Under the pieces are notes generated by a model. The model did not search any database and was not told where the DNA came from. It saw nothing but the letters and a program-made list of their open reading frames with translations. Shown piece by piece: positions 1 through 8,213 of a stretch of 64,000 nucleotides of DNA. The position numbers and the translations under genes were made by a program. Source of the DNA: JAVVSK01 sp036654235 (GTDB taxonomy: Bacteria; Bacillota; Clostridia; Christensenellales; CAG-138); assembly GCA_036654235.1 (NCBI GenBank), contig JAVVSK010000003.1:88640-152639 (forward strand). The letters are read 5' to 3'. Every line of letters begins with the position of its first letter. Position 1 is the stretch's first letter.

Positions 1-204
1 CACGGTTGTCGGTAAAAGTACGCGCGATTCGTTGGATACATAATAAAGTTGTGCGTTAAAGAAGCCTACAGGCTTTCCATCCTGTTGAACAGCCGGCGGT
101 TCGGCCGTATTTATTGGCAAGGGTTCGATTTTATCGCGACCGCCGACACAGGAACAAAACATCAAAACCGCAAGAACCATAGATAATAAAGAAATTTTAC
201 TCAT
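1..204 (-). CDS. Partial lipoprotein with GerMN-like domain (C-terminus outside window)
   Basis: Only the first 68 codons lie in the window. The ATG at 204-202 overlaps the stop of the upstream gene (ATGA), so the two are translationally coupled. The product begins with a hydrophobic signal peptide ending in a Cys-containing stretch (FCSC, likely lipidated Cys19). A short linker follows, then the start of a segment (FFNAQLYYVSNESRVLLPTT) that closely resembles the same position in the neighbouring gene. That shared segment is the beginning of a GerMN-type fold (GerM, spore germination/sporulation lipoproteins). The protein should be anchored outside the membrane. Function beyond the family resemblance is not visible. 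Confidence 0.7.
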   Translation of the reverse strand, partial: MSKISLLSMVLAVLMFCSCVGGRDKIEPLPINTAEPPAVQQDGKPVGFFNAQLYYVSNESRVLLPTTV

Positions 205-1136
205 CTTTCCTCTCCCCATAAAAACGCTTTCTCCCATGAAGAATAATTCAGCTTGTAAACGCCAATATGCGCCATCATGGATAGATTAATAGTCATATCC
301 TTACTTATGCCATTGTTATCAATAATAGTTACTATAATCCTAATATCGGCCGTTAAACCGTTCTTACTTATATTAGTTGAAAGCACCGAATAATTTGCAA
401 TAGTGCCTATAGCATGGACACTATTCAGAAACTTAGTATAAGACGGCTTTTGAAGTCCACTCATCTCAACGTCTGACAAGAGGTTGTATGCCGCAACATA
501 ATCAAAATGAACCATATGTTGTAAGAAGGCCAATATCACGGTTGGTGGAGATGCAATTATATCATTTTGGAATGTCCGTGGTTCAATTAAATTATCCTGA
601 CCGGAAAAGCCAAGTACGGACAGAGGAAAACGTTCCCCATCTCCCGACCCGTCCGCATCTACGAGTATTTGAACCCGTGAATCTTTGTTGTAATCACAGA
701 TTGAATTGACTATTGAATACAGCCGCATACGCTTCGCAAGACTTGAATATCCGGAAGACGATTGATCTGTTTCTATCATTTCCTTACTCATTGTAACATA
801 GAAAATCGAACCGCTTTCGGTTACGTCAATGACCCGCGTTCCTGGCAAAAAACAATTTTCTGCATAAATATTGTCGCAACCTTCTATAAGTGCGCGAATT
901 ATAGCATACTCTGTGCGCTCATTTCCGTTTATTTTAATTGTCGAATCTAATGGTATTAGAAGCTCTTCATTGTCCAGCATATAATAAAGTTTCGCATGAA
1001 CCATGCGCATAGCGCCGCCGTTTGGATCTACCTGAGGAAGATTTTCTATTGGCAAATCTTCGTGGATAAGTCCCATAAAACATCCCGAAAGTATAAGAAC
1101 GGGCAATAATATCAAAAAAATCAGGATTTTTTTCAT
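201..1136 (-). CDS. GerMN-domain lipoprotein
   Basis: The product is 311 aa from the ATG at 1136, which lies 2 nt after the thyX stop. A GTG 15 nt further upstream sits directly on the GAGGAG Shine-Dalgarno and is less likely. Residues 1-18 form a signal peptide with a clean lipobox (LSGC, Cys19). Residues about 45-155 (HAKLYYMLDNEELLIPLDST onward) match the GerMN domain found in GerM and related envelope lipoproteins. A second less conserved domain follows. It lies between thyX and another GerMN-like lipoprotein, overlapping the latter by 4 nt. A role in the cell envelope or sporulation is inferred from the family only. Confidence 0.75.
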   Translation of the reverse strand: MKKILIFLILLPVLILSGCFMGLIHEDLPIENLPQVDPNGGAMRMVHAKLYYMLDNEELLIPLDSTIKINGNERTEYAIIRALIEGCDNIYAENCFLPGTRVIDVTESGSIFYVTMSKEMIETDQSSSGYSSLAKRMRLYSIVNSICDYNKDSRVQILVDADGSGDGERFPLSVLGFSGQDNLIEPRTFQNDIIASPPTVILAFLQHMVHFDYVAAYNLLSDVEMSGLQKPSYTKFLNSVHAIGTIANYSVLSTNISKNGLTADIRIIVTIIDNNGISKDMTINLSMMAHIGVYKLNYSSWEKAFLWGEER

Positions 1137-1138
1137 TT

Positions 1139-1897
1139 TTAATTTATACACTCCTCAAAAAATCGTATTATCTCCTCGTCCGAAGCGTGACGCTCAACAA
1201 GTTCATCGAGGGAGATACTAAGAAGTTTTACTTCGGATTGTTTTTTGCATGATTTATTGCCCTCGCCGCAGACTCCTATTAGGCACTTTGGCCCGACGTT
1301 TTTAAATATTGCAGGCGCTTCACGCCGCAAAATACCCAACATAACAAAAGCAAGGCGGCGAATTTCCCATTGCGCGCGGTTGCATGTTCGAAGCTCAAAA
1401 AAATGTATAAGCTCTCGCGCGTTCATTGTTAAAAGCATTCGTGTTGCCGCCGCGTTTGGAAGAACAAAGCGTGCGTCTTCCAATGGGATGCCCCTTGCTA
1501 TCCATTTATTATACATTTTAGATATATTTTCCATGTCGCATTCAAAATCCTCCGCGTCATTCGCTTCGATAGAAGGAGGAATTATATATTCAAAATCGTT
1601 CGATTCTACATATCTCTGTGATTGTACAGAAAAGCTCGCTATTCTATGTCTCGTTATCTGAGCAAGGAGTGCCCTCGAAACGCCCTCTATGCCGAAAGTA
1701 AACGAAGCATGTTCTAAAGTTGAAAGATGTCCATAGCCCATTAACTTTTCGACCATCTCATCTGCCTGTTTATTAACTGTCTCAACAATGTCCGACAGTT
1801 CTTTAGGTGAATAACATAAACGCCCCGCCAAGGCTATCGTTTCGGATGGATCGATAGTTTTTGAAAGCAGTTTAACGTTAAGACTTTGCTTTTGCAT
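1139..1897 (-). CDS. thyX: Flavin-dependent thymidylate synthase ThyX
   Basis: The product is 252 aa. ThyX makes dTMP from dUMP with methylene-tetrahydrofolate as carbon donor and reduced FAD as hydride carrier, replacing ThyA. The signature RHRx7S is present as RHRIASFSVQS (residues 83-93). The segment around YGHLSTLEHASFTF and the later NARELIHFFELR block also fit the family. The start at ATG 1897 is preferred because GAGGGA lies 7 nt upstream; an earlier ATG pair at 1915 overlaps mrnC. The gene follows mrnC with a 1-nt gap and is followed after 2 nt by a lipoprotein gene, so it is operonic. In many Clostridia mrnC and thyX are neighbours, which supports both calls. Confidence 0.95.
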   Translation of the reverse strand: MQKQSLNVKLLSKTIDPSETIALAGRLCYSPKELSDIVETVNKQADEMVEKLMGYGHLSTLEHASFTFGIEGVSRALLAQITRHRIASFSVQSQRYVESNDFEYIIPPSIEANDAEDFECDMENISKMYNKWIARGIPLEDARFVLPNAAATRMLLTMNARELIHFFELRTCNRAQWEIRRLAFVMLGILRREAPAIFKNVGPKCLIGVCGEGNKSCKKQSEVKLLSISLDELVERHASDEEIIRFFEECIN

Positions 1898-1898
1898 T

Positions 1899-2348
1899 TT
1901 ATTTTCCCTCATCATTGCTCGAAAAAACGGCAGTTTTCATTATTTCGATTAAACGCGCGTCAGAACCCGATAAATATAAATATCCTATTAAGGCTTCAAA
2001 TCCGGTTGCAACGCGATAGTTACCCAAACTTGCATTTTTAGGGGTAGTCCCGCTATGCGCATTTCTTCCGCGTTTATAAACAGCCAATTCGTTTTCCAGT
2101 AACATTCCCTCTATTTTATGAAATGCGTCGGATTGAGCTGCAGCACAGACAAGCTTTGTCGCCTGACAATGCAGCCCATGAACGGTGCAGCTTGATATAT
2201 GTATAAGATAAGTTCTTACGAACATATCATACACCGAATCACCTATATAGGCGAGAGTGAGGGGCGAAAGAGTATTTGGGTTTATTGGCTTAATACCCAG
2301 ACTACTTTCAATAGCGGAATGCGCAGATAATTTTTCATTTAAATTCAT
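1899..2348 (-). CDS. mrnC: Mini-ribonuclease III
   Basis: The product is 149 aa, the usual size for MrnC, an RNase III-fold dimer without a dsRNA-binding domain that matures 23S rRNA. The catalytic helix LAYIGDSVYDMFVR contains the expected acidic residue (Asp37). The second conserved segment (GNYRVATGFEALIGYLYLSG) has the RNase III-like EALIG motif. A longer reading frame runs upstream but crosses the SRP RNA gene and its terminator, so the start is the ATG at 2348. A TATAAT-like box at 2355-2360 lies almost on the start codon, with no good -35. The Shine-Dalgarno (AGGA) is weak and very close, so a leaderless or read-through transcript is possible. Confidence 0.9.
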   Translation of the reverse strand: MNLNEKLSAHSAIESSLGIKPINPNTLSPLTLAYIGDSVYDMFVRTYLIHISSCTVHGLHCQATKLVCAAAQSDAFHKIEGMLLENELAVYKRGRNAHSGTTPKNASLGNYRVATGFEALIGYLYLSGSDARLIEIMKTAVFSSNDEGK

Positions 2349-2393
2349 ATTCCTATTATACGGCAGAAAAGAGAATAAGAAAAGTAAAAAATA

Positions 2394-2415
2394 AAAAAAA
2401 ACGATCCTAAGACCG
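2394..2415 (-). terminator. Intrinsic terminator after SRP RNA
   Basis: On the minus strand a 5-bp stem CGGTC/GATCG (one G-U pair) with loop TTAG is followed by a run of nine T. It separates the SRP RNA from mrnC. Confidence 0.65.
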
Positions 2416-2421
2416 TAATTT

Positions 2422-2699
2422 AAAAAAACCGCACACCCAAGTTTTGATAAGAGATGAACACTAGCGGAACTGCAACAGGTGACTCCTTCTAAGTAACCCT
2501 GCGGCACATCGACGTTTTCGCTTAATGCTGCTTCCGTCAGGATCTGACATAATTCACGAATGCCGATTGCACAGGACTTAGCTATCAACGCTCCACGTTG
2601 CCACCTGACCACGCGGTCATCTACCGAGACTTGGGAATTAGACCCTGCTATAGCGGATTGCAGGTACAGGGCACCGCTAACTCCCCGCTTAGTGCGGTA
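2422..2699 (-). ncRNA. ffs: Large-type bacterial SRP RNA (scRNA, with Alu domain)
   Basis: The approximately 275-nt RNA is the RNA core of the signal recognition particle, which binds Ffh. The apical S-domain loop is recognisable as GTCAGATCCTGACGGAAGCA followed by GCATTAAGC. The 5' Alu-side portion contains GCGGTGCCCTGTACCTGCAA and CCGCTATAGCAGGG, closely matching the Bacillus subtilis scRNA. The ends pair: ACCGCAC at 2692-2698 with GTGCGGT at 2428-2434, followed by a T run. Length and architecture are those of spore-forming Bacillota rather than the 4.5S type. A consensus promoter sits 7 nt upstream and a terminator follows. Confidence 0.95.
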
Positions 2700-2705
2700 T
2701 AGAGG

Positions 2706-2734
2706 ATTATACACTAAAAGTTTCAACTTGACAA
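2706..2734 (-). promoter_or_regulatory. Promoter of the SRP RNA
   Basis: TTGTCA (2729-2734), a 17-nt spacer and TATAAT (2706-2711) read on the minus strand. This is a near-consensus sigma-A promoter placing the start near 2699, exactly where the RNA's terminal helix begins. Confidence 0.9.
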
Positions 2735-2739
2735 GCATT

Positions 2740-3115
2740 TTTTTATTTTGGGGTTCTACCCCTCAAGTTTTTGATCATCGAAAAAGTAAAAAGGCTTGAA
2801 AGGCTTACTATAGCTGCATTTTTCGTAAATTCTCTTAGATTTAATACTACTCTCAACTCTACAGTTGCAGTTAATTTTAAAAATTACTTCACATTTGTTT
2901 GTTTTAAATTCCCATGTTTTACTATCGCTTTTATCCATTATATGCTATAATTGCTGTCCCTAATATCGAAAATAACGATTATTATTCTGCTCTTCTTCAG
3001 CTCATAATGAGTTTGGGTTTATCGGAATATCATATTTATTTTTTTGGGCATACTAAACATGTATGTTGAGGGGAAACTCGGACATAAACTATAAATTTAT
3101 AGGAGGTTTTACATT
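2740..3115. other. Intergenic region between SRP RNA promoter and alcohol dehydrogenase
   Basis: About 375 nt, AT-rich. A 60-codon frame on the minus strand (2756-2938) has no ribosome binding site or recognisable motif and is not called. The right end carries a strong AGGAGG (3102-3107) serving the gene at 3116. No convincing sigma-A promoter was found for that gene. Confidence 0.5.
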
Positions 3116-4333
3116 ATGAAAAGATTTACAATGCCAAGAGATTTATATTACGGCAAAGGGGCTCTTGAAGCTCTGAAAACATTTGATGGAAAAAGGGCCG
3201 TCATCTGTATTGGAGGTGGTTCAATAAAAAAATTTGGATTTCTCGATAAAGCAATAAATTACCTTAAGGAAGCGGGAATGCAAGTAGAAGTCTTTGAAGG
3301 TATTGAGCCGGATCCATCCGTCGAAACGGTAATGCGCGGCGCTGAATTTATGAGCAACTTTAAGCCGGACTGGATAGTTGCTATGGGCGGCGGTTCTCCT
3401 ATTGATGCAGCAAAAGCTATGTGGATTAAATATGAGTATCCTGAAATTACTTTTGAGGATATGTGTAAGGTATTCGGACTTCCGAAGCTTCGTAAAAAGG
3501 CTCATTTTTGCGCAATTTCTTCGACTTCAGGCACGGCTACCGAAGTAACCGCCTTTTCTATCATTACAGACTATAATAAGGGGATTAAATATCCTATCGC
3601 CGACTTTGAGATAACTCCCGATGTCGCTATCGTCGATCCCGATCTCGCGGAAAGTATGCCTAAAAAGTTGGTAGCACATACCGGAATGGACGCAATGACG
3701 CATTCTATCGAAGCATATGTTTCTACCGCAAACAGTGATTTTACCGATCCTCTTGCGCTCCATGCGATAGAAATGATAAAGAATGATATCGTAGATTCCT
3801 ACAATGGGAATATGAATGCTCGCGATCGTATGCATAATGCACAGTGCCTCGCAGGTATGGCATTTTCAAACGCCCTCCTTGGAATTGTTCACTCTATGGC
3901 TCATAAAACCGGTGCAGCTTTTACCGATTGCGGTGCACACCTTATACATGGTGCCGCAAACGCAATGTATCTGCCTAAGGTCATAGCCTTTAACGCTAAA
4001 GATGAGATGGCGGCAAATCGCTATGCCGAAATCGCCGATCTAATGGATCTTGGTGGTAAAACAGTAAAAGAAAAGATTGATCTTCTTATCGCACATCTTC
4101 GTAAAATGAGCGACGATCTCTCGATTCCGCACTGCATAAAGAACTACGGTTCGGATAGCTATCCGACAGAAAACGGTTTTGTCCCCGAAGATATATTCCT
4201 TTCGAGAGTTCATAATATCGCGGTAAACGCATTAGGTGACGCTTGCACGGGGTCTAACCCAAGGCAGCCCTCCGTTGAAGAAATGGAAAAGCTACTCAAA
4301 TGTTGCTACTACGATACAGCGGTTGATTTCTAA
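3116..4333 (+). CDS. Iron-containing (group III) alcohol dehydrogenase
   Basis: The product is 405 aa. It is an NAD(P)-dependent alcohol/aldehyde oxidoreductase of the butanol dehydrogenase/FucO superfamily, cytoplasmic and probably involved in fermentative aldehyde reduction. The nucleotide-binding segment is AMGGGSPIDAAKAM (about 89-102). The metal ligands expected for the family are visible: Asp192 and His196 in HTGMDAMTHSIEAY, His259 in GIVHSMAHKTG, and His278 in HLIHGAANAMYLP, with a short insertion before the last. The ATG at 3116 is preceded by AGGAGG. It is monocistronic, with a strong hairpin terminator just downstream. The exact substrate cannot be read from the sequence. Confidence 0.92.
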   Translation: MKRFTMPRDLYYGKGALEALKTFDGKRAVICIGGGSIKKFGFLDKAINYLKEAGMQVEVFEGIEPDPSVETVMRGAEFMSNFKPDWIVAMGGGSPIDAAKAMWIKYEYPEITFEDMCKVFGLPKLRKKAHFCAISSTSGTATEVTAFSIITDYNKGIKYPIADFEITPDVAIVDPDLAESMPKKLVAHTGMDAMTHSIEAYVSTANSDFTDPLALHAIEMIKNDIVDSYNGNMNARDRMHNAQCLAGMAFSNALLGIVHSMAHKTGAAFTDCGAHLIHGAANAMYLPKVIAFNAKDEMAANRYAEIADLMDLGGKTVKEKIDLLIAHLRKMSDDLSIPHCIKNYGSDSYPTENGFVPEDIFLSRVHNIAVNALGDACTGSNPRQPSVEEMEKLLKCCYYDTAVDF

Positions 4334-4341
4334 AAAATATT

Positions 4342-4376
4342 TTGCGCTCAGTGATTGGTTCAACCACTGAGCGCAA
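4342..4376. terminator. Bidirectional intrinsic terminator
   Basis: A stem GCGCTCAGTG (4344-4353)/CACTGAGCGC (4365-4374), extended by TT/AA, sits between the converging adh and hflX genes. Plus-strand 3' side: AATTTTGTTTTTT. Minus-strand 3' side: AATATTTTTTA. It can serve both. Confidence 0.9.
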
Positions 4377-4447
4377 TTTTGTTTTTTATTACATTGATTT
4401 AAGCATAAGCATAGACGACCCGTTCTGTTTTGAAAAATTATCGCAAA

Positions 4448-6223
4448 TCAAGATTCAATTTTTATATTTAACTTATTGGCAAGCTTCCCGGCGCTCATCT
4501 TGTCCATAAGTACGGTAAAGAGCGTACCCTCTTCTTTATGTTCCTCTTTCAATATCATAGCCGTATCACGAATAAGTTTTGTAAGCTCATACTTATCGTA
4601 TGGAATGAGTACGGAAGCCTCAATTAGGCGCTTCGTCACCGCGGATTCTATAATGTTTCTTAAAACATCTATATTGTCGCCCGTTAGCGCGCTTATTGCT
4701 ATTGAGTTTTCCGTTGTGGTTATCTTCCCTTCATATACATCAGACTTATTATAAACATCTATTCTCGGTATATCAATTGCATTAAGTTCGTTAAGAATAT
4801 CTATAACAACTTCTTTTTGTTTCTCACAATAGGGCGACGGCGTATCTATTATATGAAGTATTAAATCGGCACGAACAACTTCTTCAAGTGTAGAGCGAAA
4901 AGCATTTACAAGATTATGTGGCAGTTTATTTATAAATCCAACCGTATCGGTTATTAAAACCTCGGTTCCCCCGGGAAGAATAGTGCTCCGCATAACCGGG
5001 TCAAGGGTAGCAAATAGCTTATTTTCAGCTAAAACATTAGTTCCCGTCATCGCGTTTAAGAGAGTAGACTTCCCGGCGTTTGTATAGCCAACCAATGCGA
5101 CTATAGGTTTTTCGTTCTTCTCACGGCGGATGCGTCTTAAAGCGCGTTGTTTTTCAACTTCATCTATCTCAAGACCAAGTTCGTATATCCTTCGCCTAAT
5201 ACGTCGTCTATCTATTTCGAGTTTCTTTTCACCCGGACCTCTCGTCCCTATTCCGCCGCCAAGCCTCGAAAGGGCTATCCCCTGCCCCATAAGCCGCGAT
5301 AATCTATATTGAAGCTGTGCAAGTTCAACCTGAAGTTTACCCTCGCGCGTTGTCGCGCGTTTTGCAAATATATCTAGTATAAGCGCTGTTCTATCTATAA
5401 CGCGCGTCGATGTTATATCTTCAAGGTTTCTTATTTGAATAGCGCTAAGCTCGTCGTCAAAGATGATTAAGTCCGCCTCAAGAGAACTGCAAAGGAGAGA
5501 AAGTTCGTTCGCCTTACCGCTTCCTATATAAGTTGCATTGTCGGAACCGTTTTTCTTTTGAGTAAATTTTTCGACGACCGTCGCTCCGGCGGCATCGGTA
5601 AGGAGCGCTAACTCAGACATGCTATCATATCCCGGACGCTCTATTCCAACTAAGATTGCCTTCTCAGAACGAGACTCGAGAACTTCCTTCGAAGTCTCCT
5701 TAAACCTATCATCGGCGTTGCCTATTTCCTCGATTAGGGCACGGTTCGGAAGTCGCTTCGGACGCATAGGCCCATATATCAATACGCCCCTCTCGCCCTC
5801 CTCCATTTCACCTATATAAGCGGCAAACATACTAGCAGCTTCTCCATCTTTAACGCCTATTGCCGCAATACAATCAAGACGCATACTCTTTAAAGTCCCT
5901 ATATCGACGCTACTCAACCTAGCATCGCCATTCGGATGCGTATGGATACATCTAACGCCAGATAGCCTATCCTCGTTTCGAACTAGGCGCAGTTCCTTCA
6001 TATTTACTTTTTCGCTGTCACCGATAGAAACGTCCTCAATTCTACCGTCACGCCCTATATATACCGATATTTCGCGGTTCAATATGCCGGTGTAACGCGC
6101 AATAGCTTCCATAAGCTCAAATGACGCAAATTCCTCGGAGCTACACCCCATATCGTATAACGATTCCATTTCATCAAGTAATATGTTCTTTATTCCGTTG
6201 ATATTACCGTTTATTTTTTGCAT
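4448..6223 (-). CDS. hflX: GTPase HflX with N-terminal JAMM/MPN-like domain
   Basis: The product is 591 aa, longer than the 400-430 aa of typical HflX. Residues about 180-365 are the HflX N-domain and coiled coil (GIGTRGPGEKKLEIDRRRIR), followed by the G domain with Walker A GYTNAGKS, TDTVGFINKLP, and NKSD. HflX is a ribosome-associated GTPase that splits stalled 70S. The extra first 170 residues carry Glu51 and HTHPNGDARLSSVD with His94, His96, Ser104 and Asp107. This fits the EXnHXHX10D zinc metalloprotease pattern. The gene starts 2 nt after the symporter stop with no clear Shine-Dalgarno, suggesting coupled translation. Confidence 0.93.
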   Translation of the reverse strand: MQKINGNINGIKNILLDEMESLYDMGCSSEEFASFELMEAIARYTGILNREISVYIGRDGRIEDVSIGDSEKVNMKELRLVRNEDRLSGVRCIHTHPNGDARLSSVDIGTLKSMRLDCIAAIGVKDGEAASMFAAYIGEMEEGERGVLIYGPMRPKRLPNRALIEEIGNADDRFKETSKEVLESRSEKAILVGIERPGYDSMSELALLTDAAGATVVEKFTQKKNGSDNATYIGSGKANELSLLCSSLEADLIIFDDELSAIQIRNLEDITSTRVIDRTALILDIFAKRATTREGKLQVELAQLQYRLSRLMGQGIALSRLGGGIGTRGPGEKKLEIDRRRIRRRIYELGLEIDEVEKQRALRRIRREKNEKPIVALVGYTNAGKSTLLNAMTGTNVLAENKLFATLDPVMRSTILPGGTEVLITDTVGFINKLPHNLVNAFRSTLEEVVRADLILHIIDTPSPYCEKQKEVVIDILNELNAIDIPRIDVYNKSDVYEGKITTTENSIAISALTGDNIDVLRNIIESAVTKRLIEASVLIPYDKYELTKLIRDTAMILKEEHKEEGTLFTVLMDKMSAGKLANKLNIKIES

Positions 6224-6225
6224 TA

Positions 6226-7623
6226 TTAATATTGCTTTCTGTATAATAATTTTTCTCTTTTACTATTATATGTTCTTCCGCGTTTTTTTTCAAGCGAGAA
6301 GAAAAAGTCGGTATCTCGCTTTACAATATTAAACAGAGCAAAGAGGGCGAGGCAGTTGGGAACAGTCATAAGTAGGTTTAAAAAATTTGACGCTTCCCAA
6401 ACGAACGTTGCTTCGACGGTCGCCCCTAACATTGCAACAGCGCAAAAAGCCAGCCTATAATACTTTATAAATTTTCTGCCGAAGGCATATTTTATTCCCA
6501 AAAAACCATAGTAAGCCCATGAGAGCATAGAGGAAAAAGCAAAAAATATTATACTGACCGTCAAAAAAATATTTGATGGAATGATCCCAAAAACAGAAGC
6601 AAAGGCATTTGCGGCGATAACAGAGGTTGATGCTCCAGCGTCCGCATAGGGTATCGCCACCCCCGAAACTAATATTGTAAAGGCGGTTATACCGCATATA
6701 ACTACCGTATCTATAAAGACCTCAAGTATCCCCAGTGCCCCCTCCTTTACCGGATCGCTCGCGGTTGAATTTGCGTGTGCTATCGCGCTGGAGCCCAACC
6801 CCGCTTCGTTCGAAAAAATTCCGCGAGTCAGCCCCAATGAGGCTTTTTTGATAAAAGCAAACGATAAAACGCCCGCTGCCGCCGGTTTTGCTGTTGAAAA
6901 TGCATCCGTTATTATAAACTTTAAAGTCGGCAACAGGGCATCTAAATTAGAAAAAATTACGATAAGACCGGCGCAGACATAGAGTACACTCATTATAGGT
7001 ACGATTATCGATAGTAATGAAAATATACGATTTTCTCCGCCCTTTAGCGAAATAAAAAGCATAAACGCAAAAATCGCCCCGGTCAAAACCTTTATTACTA
7101 TAATAGCTTTATCCGTCATTATAAACGCGCTTGAAAACATGCTGATAACGCTGTCGGAAATCGTATTTGCTTGTACTGCATTGCCTATACCAAAGGCAGT
7201 TAAAGCAGTCAAAATAGCGTAAATAAGCGATAAAAATTTCCCTGACTTTGGAAACGCGCGCGCAATATAGGTAATAGAACCAAAATTTTCTCCTTTAGCC
7301 GTTCTCATTCGTATTGATAGAAAAATTTCTATATATTTTATTATTGTTGAAAAGATTGATGAAATAAATATCCATATGACCGTGCCTGGTCCTCCGATTA
7401 TTATCGCGCCGGCAACACCCGCTATATTCCCGGTTCCAACGGAACCCCCAAGTGATGCAGCAAAAGCTTTAAACGGCGTTATACCGCCTTTTTTCGCGTT
7501 TTTATCTTTTTTAAACGCAAATATTATAAGCTTCAGATTTTTACGCAGAAAAAACAATCTGAGCCTAAATATAAATATTGCTCCAACGAACACCAATATG
7601 AGCGCAAATATAGTTTCCATCAT
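6226..7623 (-). CDS. Sodium:alanine/glycine symporter (AGCS family)
   Basis: The product is 465 aa with about ten or more hydrophobic membrane segments; it imports alanine or glycine with Na+. The family signature near the N-terminus, GGSVGTGNIAGVAGAI (about 54-69), and GGPGTVIW are clear. GIFSNEAGLGSSAIAHANS (about 270-288) is the second AGCS hallmark. The C-terminus is short and basic. The start is one of two adjacent ATG codons at 7623/7620; the upstream Shine-Dalgarno is weak. It shares a transcript with hflX (2-nt gap). Confidence 0.9.
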   Translation of the reverse strand: MMETIFALILVFVGAIFIFRLRLFFLRKNLKLIIFAFKKDKNAKKGGITPFKAFAASLGGSVGTGNIAGVAGAIIIGGPGTVIWIFISSIFSTIIKYIEIFLSIRMRTAKGENFGSITYIARAFPKSGKFLSLIYAILTALTAFGIGNAVQANTISDSVISMFSSAFIMTDKAIIVIKVLTGAIFAFMLFISLKGGENRIFSLLSIIVPIMSVLYVCAGLIVIFSNLDALLPTLKFIITDAFSTAKPAAAGVLSFAFIKKASLGLTRGIFSNEAGLGSSAIAHANSTASDPVKEGALGILEVFIDTVVICGITAFTILVSGVAIPYADAGASTSVIAANAFASVFGIIPSNIFLTVSIIFFAFSSMLSWAYYGFLGIKYAFGRKFIKYYRLAFCAVAMLGATVEATFVWEASNFLNLLMTVPNCLALFALFNIVKRDTDFFFSLEKKRGRTYNSKREKLLYRKQY

Positions 7624-7740
7624 AGAAAAGCCTATGTCCTATGGGCTATAAAAAGAACGTTCAATTCTCAAAGCAAGATCATTTTGTTTTTTATTGAATG
7701 CGTAATAAAATCAAGGCATTGGAATCGTGAAACAACAATT

Positions 7741-7780
7741 TTAAAAACAATCCCCCACAAACAGACGTTGGTAGGGGATT
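7741..7780 (-). terminator. Terminator of the rplM-rpsI operon
   Basis: On the minus strand the stem AATCCCC/GGGGATT (7774-7780 and 7749-7755) with an 18-nt loop is followed by GTTTTTAAAA. It lies 27 nt downstream of rpsI. Confidence 0.8.
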
Positions 7781-7806
7781 GAGAGCTATTAAAATATTGA
7801 AATTTA

Positions 7807-8202
7807 TTATCTCTTAGAGAACTGAGGCGCTTTACGTGCAGCCTTTAAGCCGTACTTCTTGCGTTCCTTCATTCTTGGATCGCGAGTTAAAAATCCGGCC
7901 TTTTTAAGTGCGCCGCGAAGTTCGGGCTCAGCAACCAGCAAAGCGCGAGAAATACCATGTCTTATAGCGCCGGCCTGACCCGTTGTTCCGCCACCATATA
8001 CGCTTACGATACAATCATATTTATTGAGCGTCCCGGTAAGATTCATGGGAGCCCTTACTATCATTTTAAGCGTTTCAAGCCCGAAGTAATCTTCGATATC
8101 ACGCTTATTTACCGTTATAGAGCCCGTGCCCGGAAGCAGACGAACGCGAGCTATAGACTTTTTACGTCTTCCCGTTGCGGGATACTGTACAACATTTGCC
8201 AT
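7807..8202 (-). CDS. rpsI: 30S ribosomal protein S9
   Basis: The product is 131 aa. It is the universally conserved uS9 with its N-terminal RRKKSIARVRL segment and the typical basic C-terminal tail ending KAPQFSKR, which reaches the P-site tRNA. AGGAGG precedes ATG AAT ATG; spacing favours the second ATG (8202, 6 nt) over the first (8208, no spacing). It follows rplM after 11 nt, the standard bacterial pair. Confidence 0.97.
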   Translation of the reverse strand: MANVVQYPATGRRKKSIARVRLLPGTGSITVNKRDIEDYFGLETLKMIVRAPMNLTGTLNKYDCIVSVYGGGTTGQAGAIRHGISRALLVAEPELRGALKKAGFLTRDPRMKERKKYGLKAARKAPQFSKR

Positions 8203-8213
8203 ATTCATCCTCC

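Noticed and set aside
2349..2738. N-terminal extension of mrnC to give a 279-aa protein
   Set aside because: The extension is the SRP RNA gene and its terminator read as protein; family length and conserved start agree with 149 aa.
2756..2938. 60-codon minus-strand ORF upstream of the SRP RNA
   Set aside because: No ribosome binding site, Lys/Ser-rich without motif, in an intergenic region carrying the SRP promoter.
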